From Collinsella phocaeensis (GTDB lineage Bacteria; Actinomycetota; Coriobacteriia; Coriobacteriales; Coriobacteriaceae): a stretch of 64,000 bases of DNA. The position numbers were made by a program, and so were the translations under genes. Under the pieces are notes generated by a model, which ran no database searches, was not told where the DNA came from, and saw only the letters and a list, made by a program, of their open reading frames with translations. The DNA is taken from the NCBI RefSeq assembly GCF_900119895.1, contig NZ_FQLR01000004.1:248001-312000 (forward strand). The letters are read 5' to 3'. Positions within the stretch are counted from its first letter, which is position 1, and every line of letters starts with the position of its first letter. Positions 52,289-60,615 of this stretch are shown piece after piece.

Positions 52289-52484
52289 TTCTCGCCGGGC
52301 GGCTCGCCCCGCGCCGTCCCCCCCGCCCTCGCCGCATCGACGCGGTGCGGGCGCCGCGCGCGGCCGTCGCGTAAAGATGGGATAAAACTCGAGCTCGCCG
52401 TCCCGCGATCCGAGCCGGCGGATGCTACCATCGACAGCCGTTTGCGCGCCCGTGCGGCGCGCTCGAGGAAGTCGAGGGGGGCAT

Positions 52485-53660
52485 ATGAAGAAGAGTCTGA
52501 TCGCGCTGGCCATGGGTTCGTTCGTGCTCGGGTTCGCCGAGTTCGTGATGATGGGGATCCTTCCGGTCGTCGCCGAGGGCGTCGACGTGAGCGTTGCCTG
52601 GGCGGGTAATTTCATCACCGCGTACGCCGTGGGCGTGTGCGCGGGCGCCACCATGCTCGTGGTGGGCCGCCGCGTGCCGCCGCGCGACCTGCTCGTCCTG
52701 TTCATGGCGATCTGCCTGGCGGGCAACGCGCTCGCTGCGATCTCGGGCGACCCGACGATGCTGTTCGTCGCCCGGTTCGTCTCGGGCCTGCCGCACGGCG
52801 CGTACTTCGGCACGGCGACGCTCGCCGCCAAGATGCTCGCCGACCCCGGTCGCGAGGGCGCGGCCGTCTCCACGATGGTGCTCGGCCAGACGCTCGCCAA
52901 CACGGTCGGCGTGCCTGCGGGCACCCTGCTCGCCGGGGCGTTCTCCTGGCACGCGGCGTTCGTCTTCGCGGCCGCTTGGGCGGCTGCGGCGCTTGCGCTC
53001 ATCGTGCGCTGGGTCCCGCGGCTCGACCCCATTCCCGATGCCGGCCTTGCGGGCCAGTTCGCGTTTCTCAAGGCCCCCGGCCCGTGGCTCATCCTGGGCG
53101 CGGTGCTCCTGGGCAACACCGGCGTGTTCTGCTGGTGGAGCTACGTGTCGCCCTGGGCGGTTTCGATGGGCGGGTTCGCCGAGGCGGCGGTCCCCGGCCT
53201 GCTCGTGCTCGCGGGCGCCGGCATGGTGGTGGGCAGCACGCTGGGAGGTCGTGTCGGAGATCGGTTGACGCCGGGCGTCGCCGCTGCGCTGGGCCAGTCG
53301 ATGACCGGGCTGGGGCTGCTGCTCCTGTTCCTGTTCGGCCACGGGCCCATCGCCTGCTGTCTGTTCATGTTCCTGTGCTCCGTGGGGCTGTTCTTCGTGT
53401 CGAGCCCTCAGCAGATCCTGATGGTCGAGGTGGGGCAGGGCGGCGGCGAGCTGCTGGGCGGCGCGTGCGTGCAGATCGCCTTCAACGGCGGCAACGCCAT
53501 CGGCGCGCAGGTGGGCCAGGCCGTGCTCAACACGGGGGCTCCCTACAACTGGCTGGGGTTGGCGGGCGTCCCGTTCAACGTGGTCGCGGTTGCTCTGCTC
53601 GCGCTGTTCGCCGTGCGATTCGAGTGCCGCTATCACCTTGCGGCCACGGGTCGCGCCTAA
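52485..53660 (+). CDS. MFS transporter, DHA1-like
   Basis: This 391-residue permease of the major facilitator superfamily has twelve hydrophobic helices. The N-terminal half shows SFVLGFAEFVMMGILP, RFVSGLPHGAYFG and the DHA1-like motif C region (GQTLANTVGVPAGTLLAG). GAGGGGGG lies 7 bases before the ATG at 52485; an upstream in-frame start has no site. Family members export small solutes or drugs, and the substrate is not identifiable. A terminator follows and it is alone. Confidence 0.9.
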   Translation: MKKSLIALAMGSFVLGFAEFVMMGILPVVAEGVDVSVAWAGNFITAYAVGVCAGATMLVVGRRVPPRDLLVLFMAICLAGNALAAISGDPTMLFVARFVSGLPHGAYFGTATLAAKMLADPGREGAAVSTMVLGQTLANTVGVPAGTLLAGAFSWHAAFVFAAAWAAAALALIVRWVPRLDPIPDAGLAGQFAFLKAPGPWLILGAVLLGNTGVFCWWSYVSPWAVSMGGFAEAAVPGLLVLAGAGMVVGSTLGGRVGDRLTPGVAAALGQSMTGLGLLLLFLFGHGPIACCLFMFLCSVGLFFVSSPQQILMVEVGQGGGELLGGACVQIAFNGGNAIGAQVGQAVLNTGAPYNWLGLAGVPFNVVAVALLALFAVRFECRYHLAATGRA

Positions 53661-53749
53661 GGGTGCGCGCCTTCGCCCCGGCGCGGGCTGCCCGCCCGCG
53701 GCCGACGGTCCGCTACGCTACAATCTCGGATAGATAATCCATGCGAATC

Positions 53750-53777
53750 ACCCGCCCGGCGCGCCCGGGCGGGTTTT
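53750..53777 (+). terminator. Terminator before mfd
   Basis: ACCCGCCCGG-N5-CCGGGCGGGT is followed by TTTG. It lies 90 bases after the MFS stop. TACAAT at 53719-53724 upstream may be the mfd -10, so the hairpin could also sit in the mfd leader. Confidence 0.65.
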
Positions 53778-53808
53778 GCGCGTTCGAGGAAGACGAGGTC
53801 GTCCGCAG

Positions 53809-56800
53809 ATGCTCATCAACCGCATAGCCGCACAGCTCTACACCGCCGAGGGGCCGCAGGTCATCGAGGCCGCGCTGGACGCGGGCAAGGACGCGACGCT
53901 CGCGGTCTCCCAGTCCGGCCGCATCCTCGCGGCCGCCGCGCAGTTCGCTCGCCGTCCGCGCCCCACGGTCTGCATCGTGTCGGGCGAGGACGCCGCCGAG
54001 CGCGCCGCTCGGGCGCTCGTGGCTTACGTGGGCCCGGAGCACGTGGCGCGGTTCCCCGAGCGCTGCGACCTGCCGTGGAAGGACGCCGAGCCCGACGGCG
54101 CCGTTATCGCGGCGCGCTGCTCGGCGCTCGGCCGCATCGCCGCGGGCGACGCCTGCATCATGGTGGCGAGCGCCCGCGCCCTGCTGCGCTGCGTCCCGCC
54201 GGCGCAGAGCCGCTACTGGGCCTCGACCGTCTTCACGGTGGGGGAGGAGGTGCCGTTCGAGCGCGTCCCCGAGCAGCTGGTGGGCATGGGGTACGCCAGC
54301 GCTCCCGCGGCCGACGCGCCGGGGCTCTTCCGCGTGCAGGGCGACACCATCGACGTCTACCCCGGCCAAGGGGGCTCCCCGGTGCGCATCGAGTTCTTCG
54401 ACGACGAGATCGACCGCATCCGGCGCATGGTGCCCTCGACGGGCCAGACGATCGCCGACGAGGAGTCCGTCGAGATCTTCCCGTGCCGCGAGCTCGCCCT
54501 CACCGACGACGCGGTGCACCGCATGCACGTCGCGCTGTACCAGGCGTCCCAGGCCGACACCGAGCTTGCCCGGCTGCTCGAGATGGTGGACGCGCGCATC
54601 GCCGTGCCCGAGCTCGACCGCTTCATGCCGGTGATGTACGAGCAGACGGTGAGCCCGCTGGCGCACGTGCACCCGTCGGCGCTCGTGGTGCTCGCCGAGC
54701 CGCGGTCGCTGTTCGACGACTGCATGCGCGCCTACGAGGAGCTGGAGCGCCGCGCGGAGGACGCCAAGATCGCGCGGCTGGACGGCCTCTACGTCCGCCC
54801 GCAGGAACTCGATTTCGGCGCGCAGCAGCGCCTGAACTACGTGAGCCTCATCCGGGCGGGCGGCGCGGTGACCGCGGAGCTCAAGATCGAGCAGCCCGCG
54901 ATCGCCGGGTCGGACACGCGGTTCATCAGCCGCCTCAAGGAGATCGTGAGCAACCGGTTCGCCTGCGTGTTCGCCGCGCCGGACCGCGGCGCGCGCGAGT
55001 CGCTCGAGCTCTCGCTGACCGACGAGTCGATTCCGTTCGAGGAGTCGCTCGCGTCGGCCCCGGAGAACGCCGGCGCCCTCGGGGGCGGCCGCGTCGTCTC
55101 GAGGCTGCAGATCAGGCAGGCGGACCGCCTGAACGCTCGGAGCATCGAGGACGAGGCCGTGCGCACCGCCGCGCGGAGCGGCGATGCGGCGGAGCCGGCG
55201 CCCACCATCACGCGCGGCCGCGTGACCTTCACCGACGCCGCGCTGCCCGCCGGCGTCGTCGTGCCCGAGGCCCATCTCGCGGTGCTCTCCATCGCCGACC
55301 TCAACGCCCGCATGGACGCCAAGCGCGGTCGCCGCGCCCGCCGCCGCGTCGACGTGACCGAGGTGACCTTCCCCTTCAAGCCGGGCGACTACGTGGTGCA
55401 CGCCACGCATGGCATCGCCCTGTTCGCCGAGATCGTCCGCCAGGAGGTCGACGGCCGCGAGCGCGACTACTTCCTGCTCGAGTACGCCGGCGGGGACAAG
55501 CTGTTCGTGCCGCTCGAGCAGGTCGATCGCATCACGCGCTACATCGGGCCGGACGGCGACAACCCGCGCCTCACCCGCCTCAACACCGCGGACTGGACGC
55601 GGGCCACCAACAAGGCGCGCAAGAGCGCCAAGAAGCTGGCCTTCGACCTGGTCGACCTGTATACGCGCCGCAGCTCCATCACCGGCGTGGCGTGCCCGCC
55701 GGACACGCCCCAGCAGGTCGAGATGGAGGAGAGCTTCCCGTACGACGAGACGCGCGACCAGCTCGACGCCATCGCCGACATCAAGGCGGACATGGAGGCG
55801 CCCAAGCCCATGGATCGCCTGCTGTGCGGCGACGTGGGCTTCGGCAAGACGGAGGTCGCGCTGCGCGCGGCGTTCAAGTGCGTCGACTCCGGGCGCCAGG
55901 TGATGGTGCTCTGCCCCACGACCATCCTCGCCCAGCAGCATTTCGAGACCTTCTTCGAGCGCTTCGCGCCCTTCGGCGTCGAGGTCGACGTGCTCTCGCG
56001 CTTCCGCACGCCCGCCCAGCAGCGGCGCGCGCTCGCGGCGTTCGCGGAGGGGCGCGTGGACGTCCTGGTGGGCACGCACCGCCTGCTGTCCTCCGACGTC
56101 AACCCGCACGAGCTCGGTCTCGTGATCATCGACGAGGAGCAGCGCTTCGGCGTGCAGCACAAGGAGCAGCTCAAGAACCTGCGCGAGCAGATCGACGTGC
56201 TGACGCTCTCCGCGACGCCCATTCCGCGCACCATGCAGATGGCCATGAGCGGCGTGCGCGACATGAGCCTCATCACGACGCCGCCCACCGGCCGCAGGCC
56301 CGTCGCGGTGCACGTGGGGGAGTACGACCCCGACGTGGTGAGCGCGGCGATCCGCCTGGAGATGGAGCGCGGCGGGCAGGTCTACTACGTGTCCAACCGC
56401 GTGAAGACCATCGATGACGCGATGGAGCGCGTGCGCGAGGCGGCGCCCGAGGCGCGCGTCGGCGTGGCGCACGGCAAGATGAGCCCGCGCGAGGTGGAGG
56501 ACGTCATGCTGCAGTTCGCCACCAAGAAGATCGACGTGCTCATCGCGACGACGATCGTGGAGAGCGGCATCGACAACGCGAGCGCCAACACGCTCATCAT
56601 CGAGGACTCGCAGCGCCTGGGCCTGGCGCAGCTCTATCAGCTCAAGGGGCGCGTGGGACGCTCCTCCACGCAGGCGTACGCGTACTTCATGTTCCCCGGG
56701 GAGCTGCCGCTCACCGAGGAGGCGACGGCGCGCCTTATGGCGCTTTCCGAGTTCCAGGACCTGGGCAGCGGCATGCGCATCGCCATGCGCGACCTGGAGA

Positions 56801-57420
56801 TCCGCGGCGCGGGCTCCCTGGTGGGCGCCGAGCAGCACGGCAACCTGTCGAGCGTGGGCTTCGACCTGTTCACGCAGATGCTCGGGCAGGCGGTCGCCGA
56901 GGCGCGCGGGGACGACGACGGCGCGGTCGAGCAGGCGGGGATCGCGATCAACCTGCCGGCCGACTTCTATCTGGACGAGGAGTACGTTCCCGCCGTGGAC
57001 CAGCGCGTGCTCGTGTACCGGCGCGTCGCGGCGGCCGAGGACCTCGAGGCGGTCGACCGCGCGCAGGAGGACTGCGAGGCGGCGCACGGCATGCTGCCGG
57101 AGGCGGCGCTCAACCTGTTCGACCGGGCGCGTATCCGCATCCGGGGCGAGCGCATGGGCCTGGAGAGCGTGTCGCTCACGGGCGGGCGCCTGGTGTTCAT
57201 GGGGGTCGACGTGCCCAAGAAGGTCGCGTTCGACCTCAAGGGCCGCCTGGGCGCGACGGTCTTTCCCAAGAGTCGGAAGCTCTCGGTGCCGTGCCGTGCG
57301 GGAGCGGGGACCGGCAGCGGCGTCGGGCGCGGCATCAACGTGGGCGCCGGCGGCGTCGGCGCGGTCCAGGCGGCGCTCGCCGTCATCTGCCAGCTGGGCG
57401 CCACGGGCGACGACGACTGA
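53809..57420 (+). CDS. mfd: Transcription-repair coupling factor Mfd
   Basis: This 1203-residue ATP-dependent translocase removes stalled RNA polymerase and recruits UvrA. Order seen: UvrB-like N-terminal modules, a CarD-like polymerase-interacting domain (FKPGDYVVHATHGIALF), the DNA translocase with Walker A GDVGFGKTEVALRA, IIDEEQRFGVQHKEQLK, the TRG-like segment RTMQMAMSGVRDMSLITTPP, motif VI QLKGRVGRSSTQAYAY and the C-terminal D7 region (ending with a Gly-rich linker and GVGAVQAALAVICQL). The start is set at ATG 53809; the in-frame 53776 is inside the terminator stem. The last 30 residues are unusually Gly-rich. Confidence 0.96.
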   Translation: MLINRIAAQLYTAEGPQVIEAALDAGKDATLAVSQSGRILAAAAQFARRPRPTVCIVSGEDAAERAARALVAYVGPEHVARFPERCDLPWKDAEPDGAVIAARCSALGRIAAGDACIMVASARALLRCVPPAQSRYWASTVFTVGEEVPFERVPEQLVGMGYASAPAADAPGLFRVQGDTIDVYPGQGGSPVRIEFFDDEIDRIRRMVPSTGQTIADEESVEIFPCRELALTDDAVHRMHVALYQASQADTELARLLEMVDARIAVPELDRFMPVMYEQTVSPLAHVHPSALVVLAEPRSLFDDCMRAYEELERRAEDAKIARLDGLYVRPQELDFGAQQRLNYVSLIRAGGAVTAELKIEQPAIAGSDTRFISRLKEIVSNRFACVFAAPDRGARESLELSLTDESIPFEESLASAPENAGALGGGRVVSRLQIRQADRLNARSIEDEAVRTAARSGDAAEPAPTITRGRVTFTDAALPAGVVVPEAHLAVLSIADLNARMDAKRGRRARRRVDVTEVTFPFKPGDYVVHATHGIALFAEIVRQEVDGRERDYFLLEYAGGDKLFVPLEQVDRITRYIGPDGDNPRLTRLNTADWTRATNKARKSAKKLAFDLVDLYTRRSSITGVACPPDTPQQVEMEESFPYDETRDQLDAIADIKADMEAPKPMDRLLCGDVGFGKTEVALRAAFKCVDSGRQVMVLCPTTILAQQHFETFFERFAPFGVEVDVLSRFRTPAQQRRALAAFAEGRVDVLVGTHRLLSSDVNPHELGLVIIDEEQRFGVQHKEQLKNLREQIDVLTLSATPIPRTMQMAMSGVRDMSLITTPPTGRRPVAVHVGEYDPDVVSAAIRLEMERGGQVYYVSNRVKTIDDAMERVREAAPEARVGVAHGKMSPREVEDVMLQFATKKIDVLIATTIVESGIDNASANTLIIEDSQRLGLAQLYQLKGRVGRSSTQAYAYFMFPGELPLTEEATARLMALSEFQDLGSGMRIAMRDLEIRGAGSLVGAEQHGNLSSVGFDLFTQMLGQAVAEARGDDDGAVEQAGIAINLPADFYLDEEYVPAVDQRVLVYRRVAAAEDLEAVDRAQEDCEAAHGMLPEAALNLFDRARIRIRGERMGLESVSLTGGRLVFMGVDVPKKVAFDLKGRLGATVFPKSRKLSVPCRAGAGTGSGVGRGINVGAGGVGAVQAALAVICQLGATGDDD

Positions 57421-57626
57421 CGGGCGTCGCGCCGGGAAAGCCGGCACCCTCGTTCGCCGACCGGGCGGCATGGGTGCAGGCGGCCGGTCGGCAAGCGGCA
57501 TGCGGTCGGCAAGGCGCGCAGCGGAGAGGGGCGTCGCCCGCGCGGTGAATGGGCCCGCGCGAACGGCGTCCCTTTCGTTCGATGCGGTGGCGCGTGAGCA
57601 TGGTCCGTCGTTCGTCAACTCACGTC
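57421..57626. other. Region after mfd, before repeat C
   Basis: I see no gene, terminator or repeat here. The sequence is GC-rich and without a strong dyad. Confidence 0.4.
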
Positions 57627-57890
57627 AAAGTGGGTTTATAAAATGACAATAATTCGTAACCCCCTGCATTTTTGGACAAATCTGCCAGATAATGACGATG
57701 GAACAGGCGCCGAAGCTGCGCAAAGCGGGTCGACATGAGAGGAAAAGCCCCAAATGCAGGCTCATAAGGCCGCAGGCAGCGCGAAATCCCTTGCAATCAT
57801 AAAAACAACCCCCATAGCATCGTCATTATCTGGCAGATTTGTCCAAAATGATGAGGGGTCAATCTAAAAATCAAAATAACAAACCCTCTT
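57627..57890. repeat. Palindromic repeat family C, copy 2
   Basis: It has the same architecture as copy 1: a perfect 31-bp inverted repeat (57670-57700 and 57818-57848, with TGGACAAATCTGCCAGATAA in the left arm) and end hairpins of the GGGTTT...AACCCC kind. The whole is about 264 bp. The interior (57701-57817) has no visible similarity to the interior of copy 1, though sizes match. It lies between the convergent ends of mfd and ldh, a position where terminators and repeats are tolerated. Confidence 0.85.
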
Positions 57891-58029
57891 CTTCCGGTGC
57901 GCGGGCCGGTTGAGGGCGGCGACTCGGCGCCTGGCAGCATGCTGTGAGCAAGGATACCGCCCCGACCTCCCATGCCGGGAAGCCGGGGCGGCTCGGGCGC
58001 GCGGATGTGCGGTGCGGTCGGGGGCGCCG

Positions 58030-58986
58030 TTACCACCAGGTGAGGCGGCCGATGTTCTCGCGGATGTGAGCGCAGCTGGCATGGAAGCGCTCCAGCTCTT
58101 GCTCGGAGAGGTCGAGCTCGAGCACCTGCTCGACGCCGTTGCGGCCGATGATGCACGGGAGCGAGGTGAAGATCCCCTCCTCGCCGTATTGGCCCTCCAT
58201 GAGGGTGGAGGCGGCCATGACCGCATGCTCGTCGTGCAGCACGGCGGCGACCACGCGGACGGCGGCGTTCGCGACCGCGTACTCGGTGCACTGCTTGCCC
58301 GCATAGGTCACGTATCCGCCCTGGCGGCCCTTGTCCTCGACCTCGTCGAGGTCGAACGCGAAGCGCTCGGGGGCCTCCTGCGCGAGTTCGGAGAGCAGCT
58401 TCCCGGAGATGCTCGCCGCCTTCCAGGCCGCGAGCTGCGAGGCGCCGTGCTCGCCGATCATATAGGCGTTGATGGACTTGGGGTCGAGCCCGCCGCACGC
58501 GAGCGAGATCTGGGCGCGCAGGCGCGCGGAGTCCAGGCCGGTGCCCGAGCCGATGACGCGCTTGGGATCATGGCCGGTGAGATGCCAGATCTCGGTGCAC
58601 ACGACGTCGCACGGGTTGGCGATGGAGACCCAGATTCCCTTGAAGCCGGCGTTCTCGATGCGCTCCGCGAAGGTGCGGCAGGCGTCGGTCGTGTAGAAGA
58701 GCTCACCGTCGCGGTTTCCCGCCGCGAGCGCGACCTTGCCGGCGGCATTGACGATGATGTCGCAGCCCGCGAGCTCCTCGTAGGCGTCGCCGCAGTTCAC
58801 GATGCGCGCGTTGTACGGGCAGAAGGCGAGCGAGTCGAGCAGGTCCTGGGCCTCGGAGGCGACCTTCTGGGCATCGATGTCGGCGAGATAGAGCTCGTCG
58901 ACGAGTCCCTGCAGCAGCAGGCTGTTGGCGACATGGGTGCCCACGTGTCCCAACCCGACGATTCCGATCCTACGTGCCTGGCTCAT
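58030..58986 (-). CDS. ldh: L-lactate / L-2-hydroxyacid dehydrogenase
   Basis: This 318-residue NAD-dependent dehydrogenase has the Rossmann motif GIVGLGHVGTHVA, the catalytic loop region AGKVALAAGNRDG (different from the QKPGETR loop of classical lactate dehydrogenases), SIANPCDVVCTEIW, the substrate Arg region GSGTGLDSARLRAQIS and catalytic His in GEHGASQ. The substrate loop is closer to L-2-hydroxyisocaproate dehydrogenases, so lactate specificity is not sure. The start at 58986 has GAGAGGGG upstream on the minus strand. It lies in the same orientation as the YitT-family gene, but with 134 bases and a likely promoter between. Confidence 0.88.
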   Translation of the reverse strand: MSQARRIGIVGLGHVGTHVANSLLLQGLVDELYLADIDAQKVASEAQDLLDSLAFCPYNARIVNCGDAYEELAGCDIIVNAAGKVALAAGNRDGELFYTTDACRTFAERIENAGFKGIWVSIANPCDVVCTEIWHLTGHDPKRVIGSGTGLDSARLRAQISLACGGLDPKSINAYMIGEHGASQLAAWKAASISGKLLSELAQEAPERFAFDLDEVEDKGRQGGYVTYAGKQCTEYAVANAAVRVVAAVLHDEHAVMAASTLMEGQYGEEGIFTSLPCIIGRNGVEQVLELDLSEQELERFHASCAHIRENIGRLTWW

Positions 58987-59120
58987 GAAAACCCCTCTCT
59001 TTCGCACGGTAAAGTGCTCCCATTCTAGAGATATCTGTGCGCGCAGGGTCCGGGAATCAGATGCGTAACAATCGCGGCATGGGTTTCGGCTCGGCTGAGG
59101 ATCGGCACGTCGCACGGCAG

Positions 59121-60119
59121 CTAGCGCCCGTCGTCCTCGCGCAGCTCGTTGGGCCTCGGCGTTCGTCGGGCGTGGCGCGCCGGCTTGTCGGGGTCGGGCA
59201 CCGCGGTGGGCACGGGCTCGTCCACATGGCCATGCCACCAGCCTCCGACGAAGTTGTCGGTGCGGAAGACGTTGATCACGGCGCCGGGGTCGACCTCGCA
59301 GACAAGCGCGATGATGTCGGCGGACTCGTAGGTCGAGATGACGGTGTGCAGCAGGTACATCTTCTCCCGGCTGTAGCCGCCGATGACCTCGGCGCAGCTG
59401 ATGCCGTGCTGGAAGCGCTCGATGTAGGCGTCCATGACCTCCTCGGCGCGCTTTGTGGTGATCTGGAGCGTGACGCGGTCGTAGCGGTGGTAGAAGCTGT
59501 CGATGGACTTGGTGGCGATGAACTGGAACACGATGGAGTAGGCCGCGTTGTCCCATCCGAACAGCATGCCGAAGACCACGAGCAGCAGGCAGTTGCCCGC
59601 GAAGATGAATCCCCAGATGGTCTTGCCGGTGCGGTTCGACACGAGCAACGCGATGAAGTCGGTGCCGCCGGTGGAGGCGCCGGCCTTGAGGGCGATGGCG
59701 ATCGACAGGCCGGAGATGAACCCGCCGAAGATGACGAGCATCATCTTGTCGCCGAGGAGCGGATCGAAGTTCAGTACGTTGAGCAGAAGCGACGACAGCG
59801 CGACCTGCGCCATGGAGAAGATGACGAAGCGCTTGCTGATGGATCCCCAGCAAAGGGCGGCTACGGGAATGTTGAGCAGCAGCATGCCCACGGACGTGGA
59901 GATGTGCACCCCGCCGAGCGAGGTGATCTGGTTCACGAGGACGGCGATGCCCGTGAAGCCGCTCGGGAGCAGGTTGGCGGGCTCGACGAACGCCTGGATG
60001 AGGAACGTCTGCAGGAGGGCGGACAGCGCGACGGCGATCGCGGTGATGATGCGGCGGACGACGGTGAGGCGCGCAAGCTCGAGCGCGCGGTCGGTCAGGG
60101 TGTCGATGGCGCTTGCCAT
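59121..60119 (-). CDS. YitT family (DUF161/DUF2179) membrane protein
   Basis: This 332-residue protein has five to six hydrophobic helices in the first 190 residues (VRRIITAIAVALSALLQTF, LNIPVAALCWGSI, MMLVIFGGFISGLSIAI, IWGFIFAGNCLLLVVFG) with the family sequence ALKAGASTGGTDFIALLVS. A C-terminal DUF2179 cytoplasmic domain (about 220-290: VMDAYIERFQHGISCAEVIGGYSREKMYLLH) follows, then a polar tail. AAAGGAAC precedes the ATG at 60119 on the minus strand. The function of the family is not settled. Confidence 0.92.
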   Translation of the reverse strand: MASAIDTLTDRALELARLTVVRRIITAIAVALSALLQTFLIQAFVEPANLLPSGFTGIAVLVNQITSLGGVHISTSVGMLLLNIPVAALCWGSISKRFVIFSMAQVALSSLLLNVLNFDPLLGDKMMLVIFGGFISGLSIAIALKAGASTGGTDFIALLVSNRTGKTIWGFIFAGNCLLLVVFGMLFGWDNAAYSIVFQFIATKSIDSFYHRYDRVTLQITTKRAEEVMDAYIERFQHGISCAEVIGGYSREKMYLLHTVISTYESADIIALVCEVDPGAVINVFRTDNFVGGWWHGHVDEPVPTAVPDPDKPARHARRTPRPNELREDDGR

Positions 60120-60615
60120 GGGCGTTCCTTTGCGGCGGGTCGGATGGTGCGGAGGCAGATTCTATCACGTCGGCACCTTCCGATGCGCCATGTGAGGCGG
60201 GCCCGCATGCCGAGCACGGATACAGCATGCGGGCCCATGGGAAGGGGTGCGGTCGGGCGAGGCGCGGCGATGGCGTCGGCTGCGGGAAATGCATCGCGGA
60301 AACGGCCGGGAGACGCCGCGCAGGCTGTGTCCCGCCGTTCGCGCATCCACGACAAAGTGTAGACTCGCAACGTAATTCGGATTGTATCTCTAGGTAAACG
60401 GTAGGTTGATTCCGTGGGCGCCGGAAAAGCGCCGGCATGCGGTCGGCGGCGGGCCCGGGCGGGCGCTCGCCCGCAGGGTGCGCCGGCAGCCCGTGCGGTC
60501 GGCGGGCGGGCGCGCGGACCGGCGCGCGTCCCGCCGCATCCGTCCTCGGCGGGCGTCCCCTCGGCAGGGTATGATGGCCGGTACCGGTACGGAAGATACG
60601 GGAAAGGTGGGCCGG
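60120..60615. other. Divergent intergenic region yitT-like / recQ
   Basis: Apart from the dyad at 60197-60234, there is a recQ -10 candidate (TATGATGG, 60570-60577) about 40 bases before the start and an AT-rich patch at 60360-60400 (GTAATTCGGATTGTATCTC). No gene was seen. No LexA-like box was found here. Confidence 0.4.
60197..60234. repeat. 12-bp perfect dyad upstream of yitT-like and recQ
   Basis: GGGCCCGCATGC-N14-GCATGCGGGCCC is a perfect inverted repeat with a 14-base spacer, lying 78 bases before the YitT-family start (which reads away to the left). No T-run follows, so it is more likely an operator or structural site than a terminator. Confidence 0.5.
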
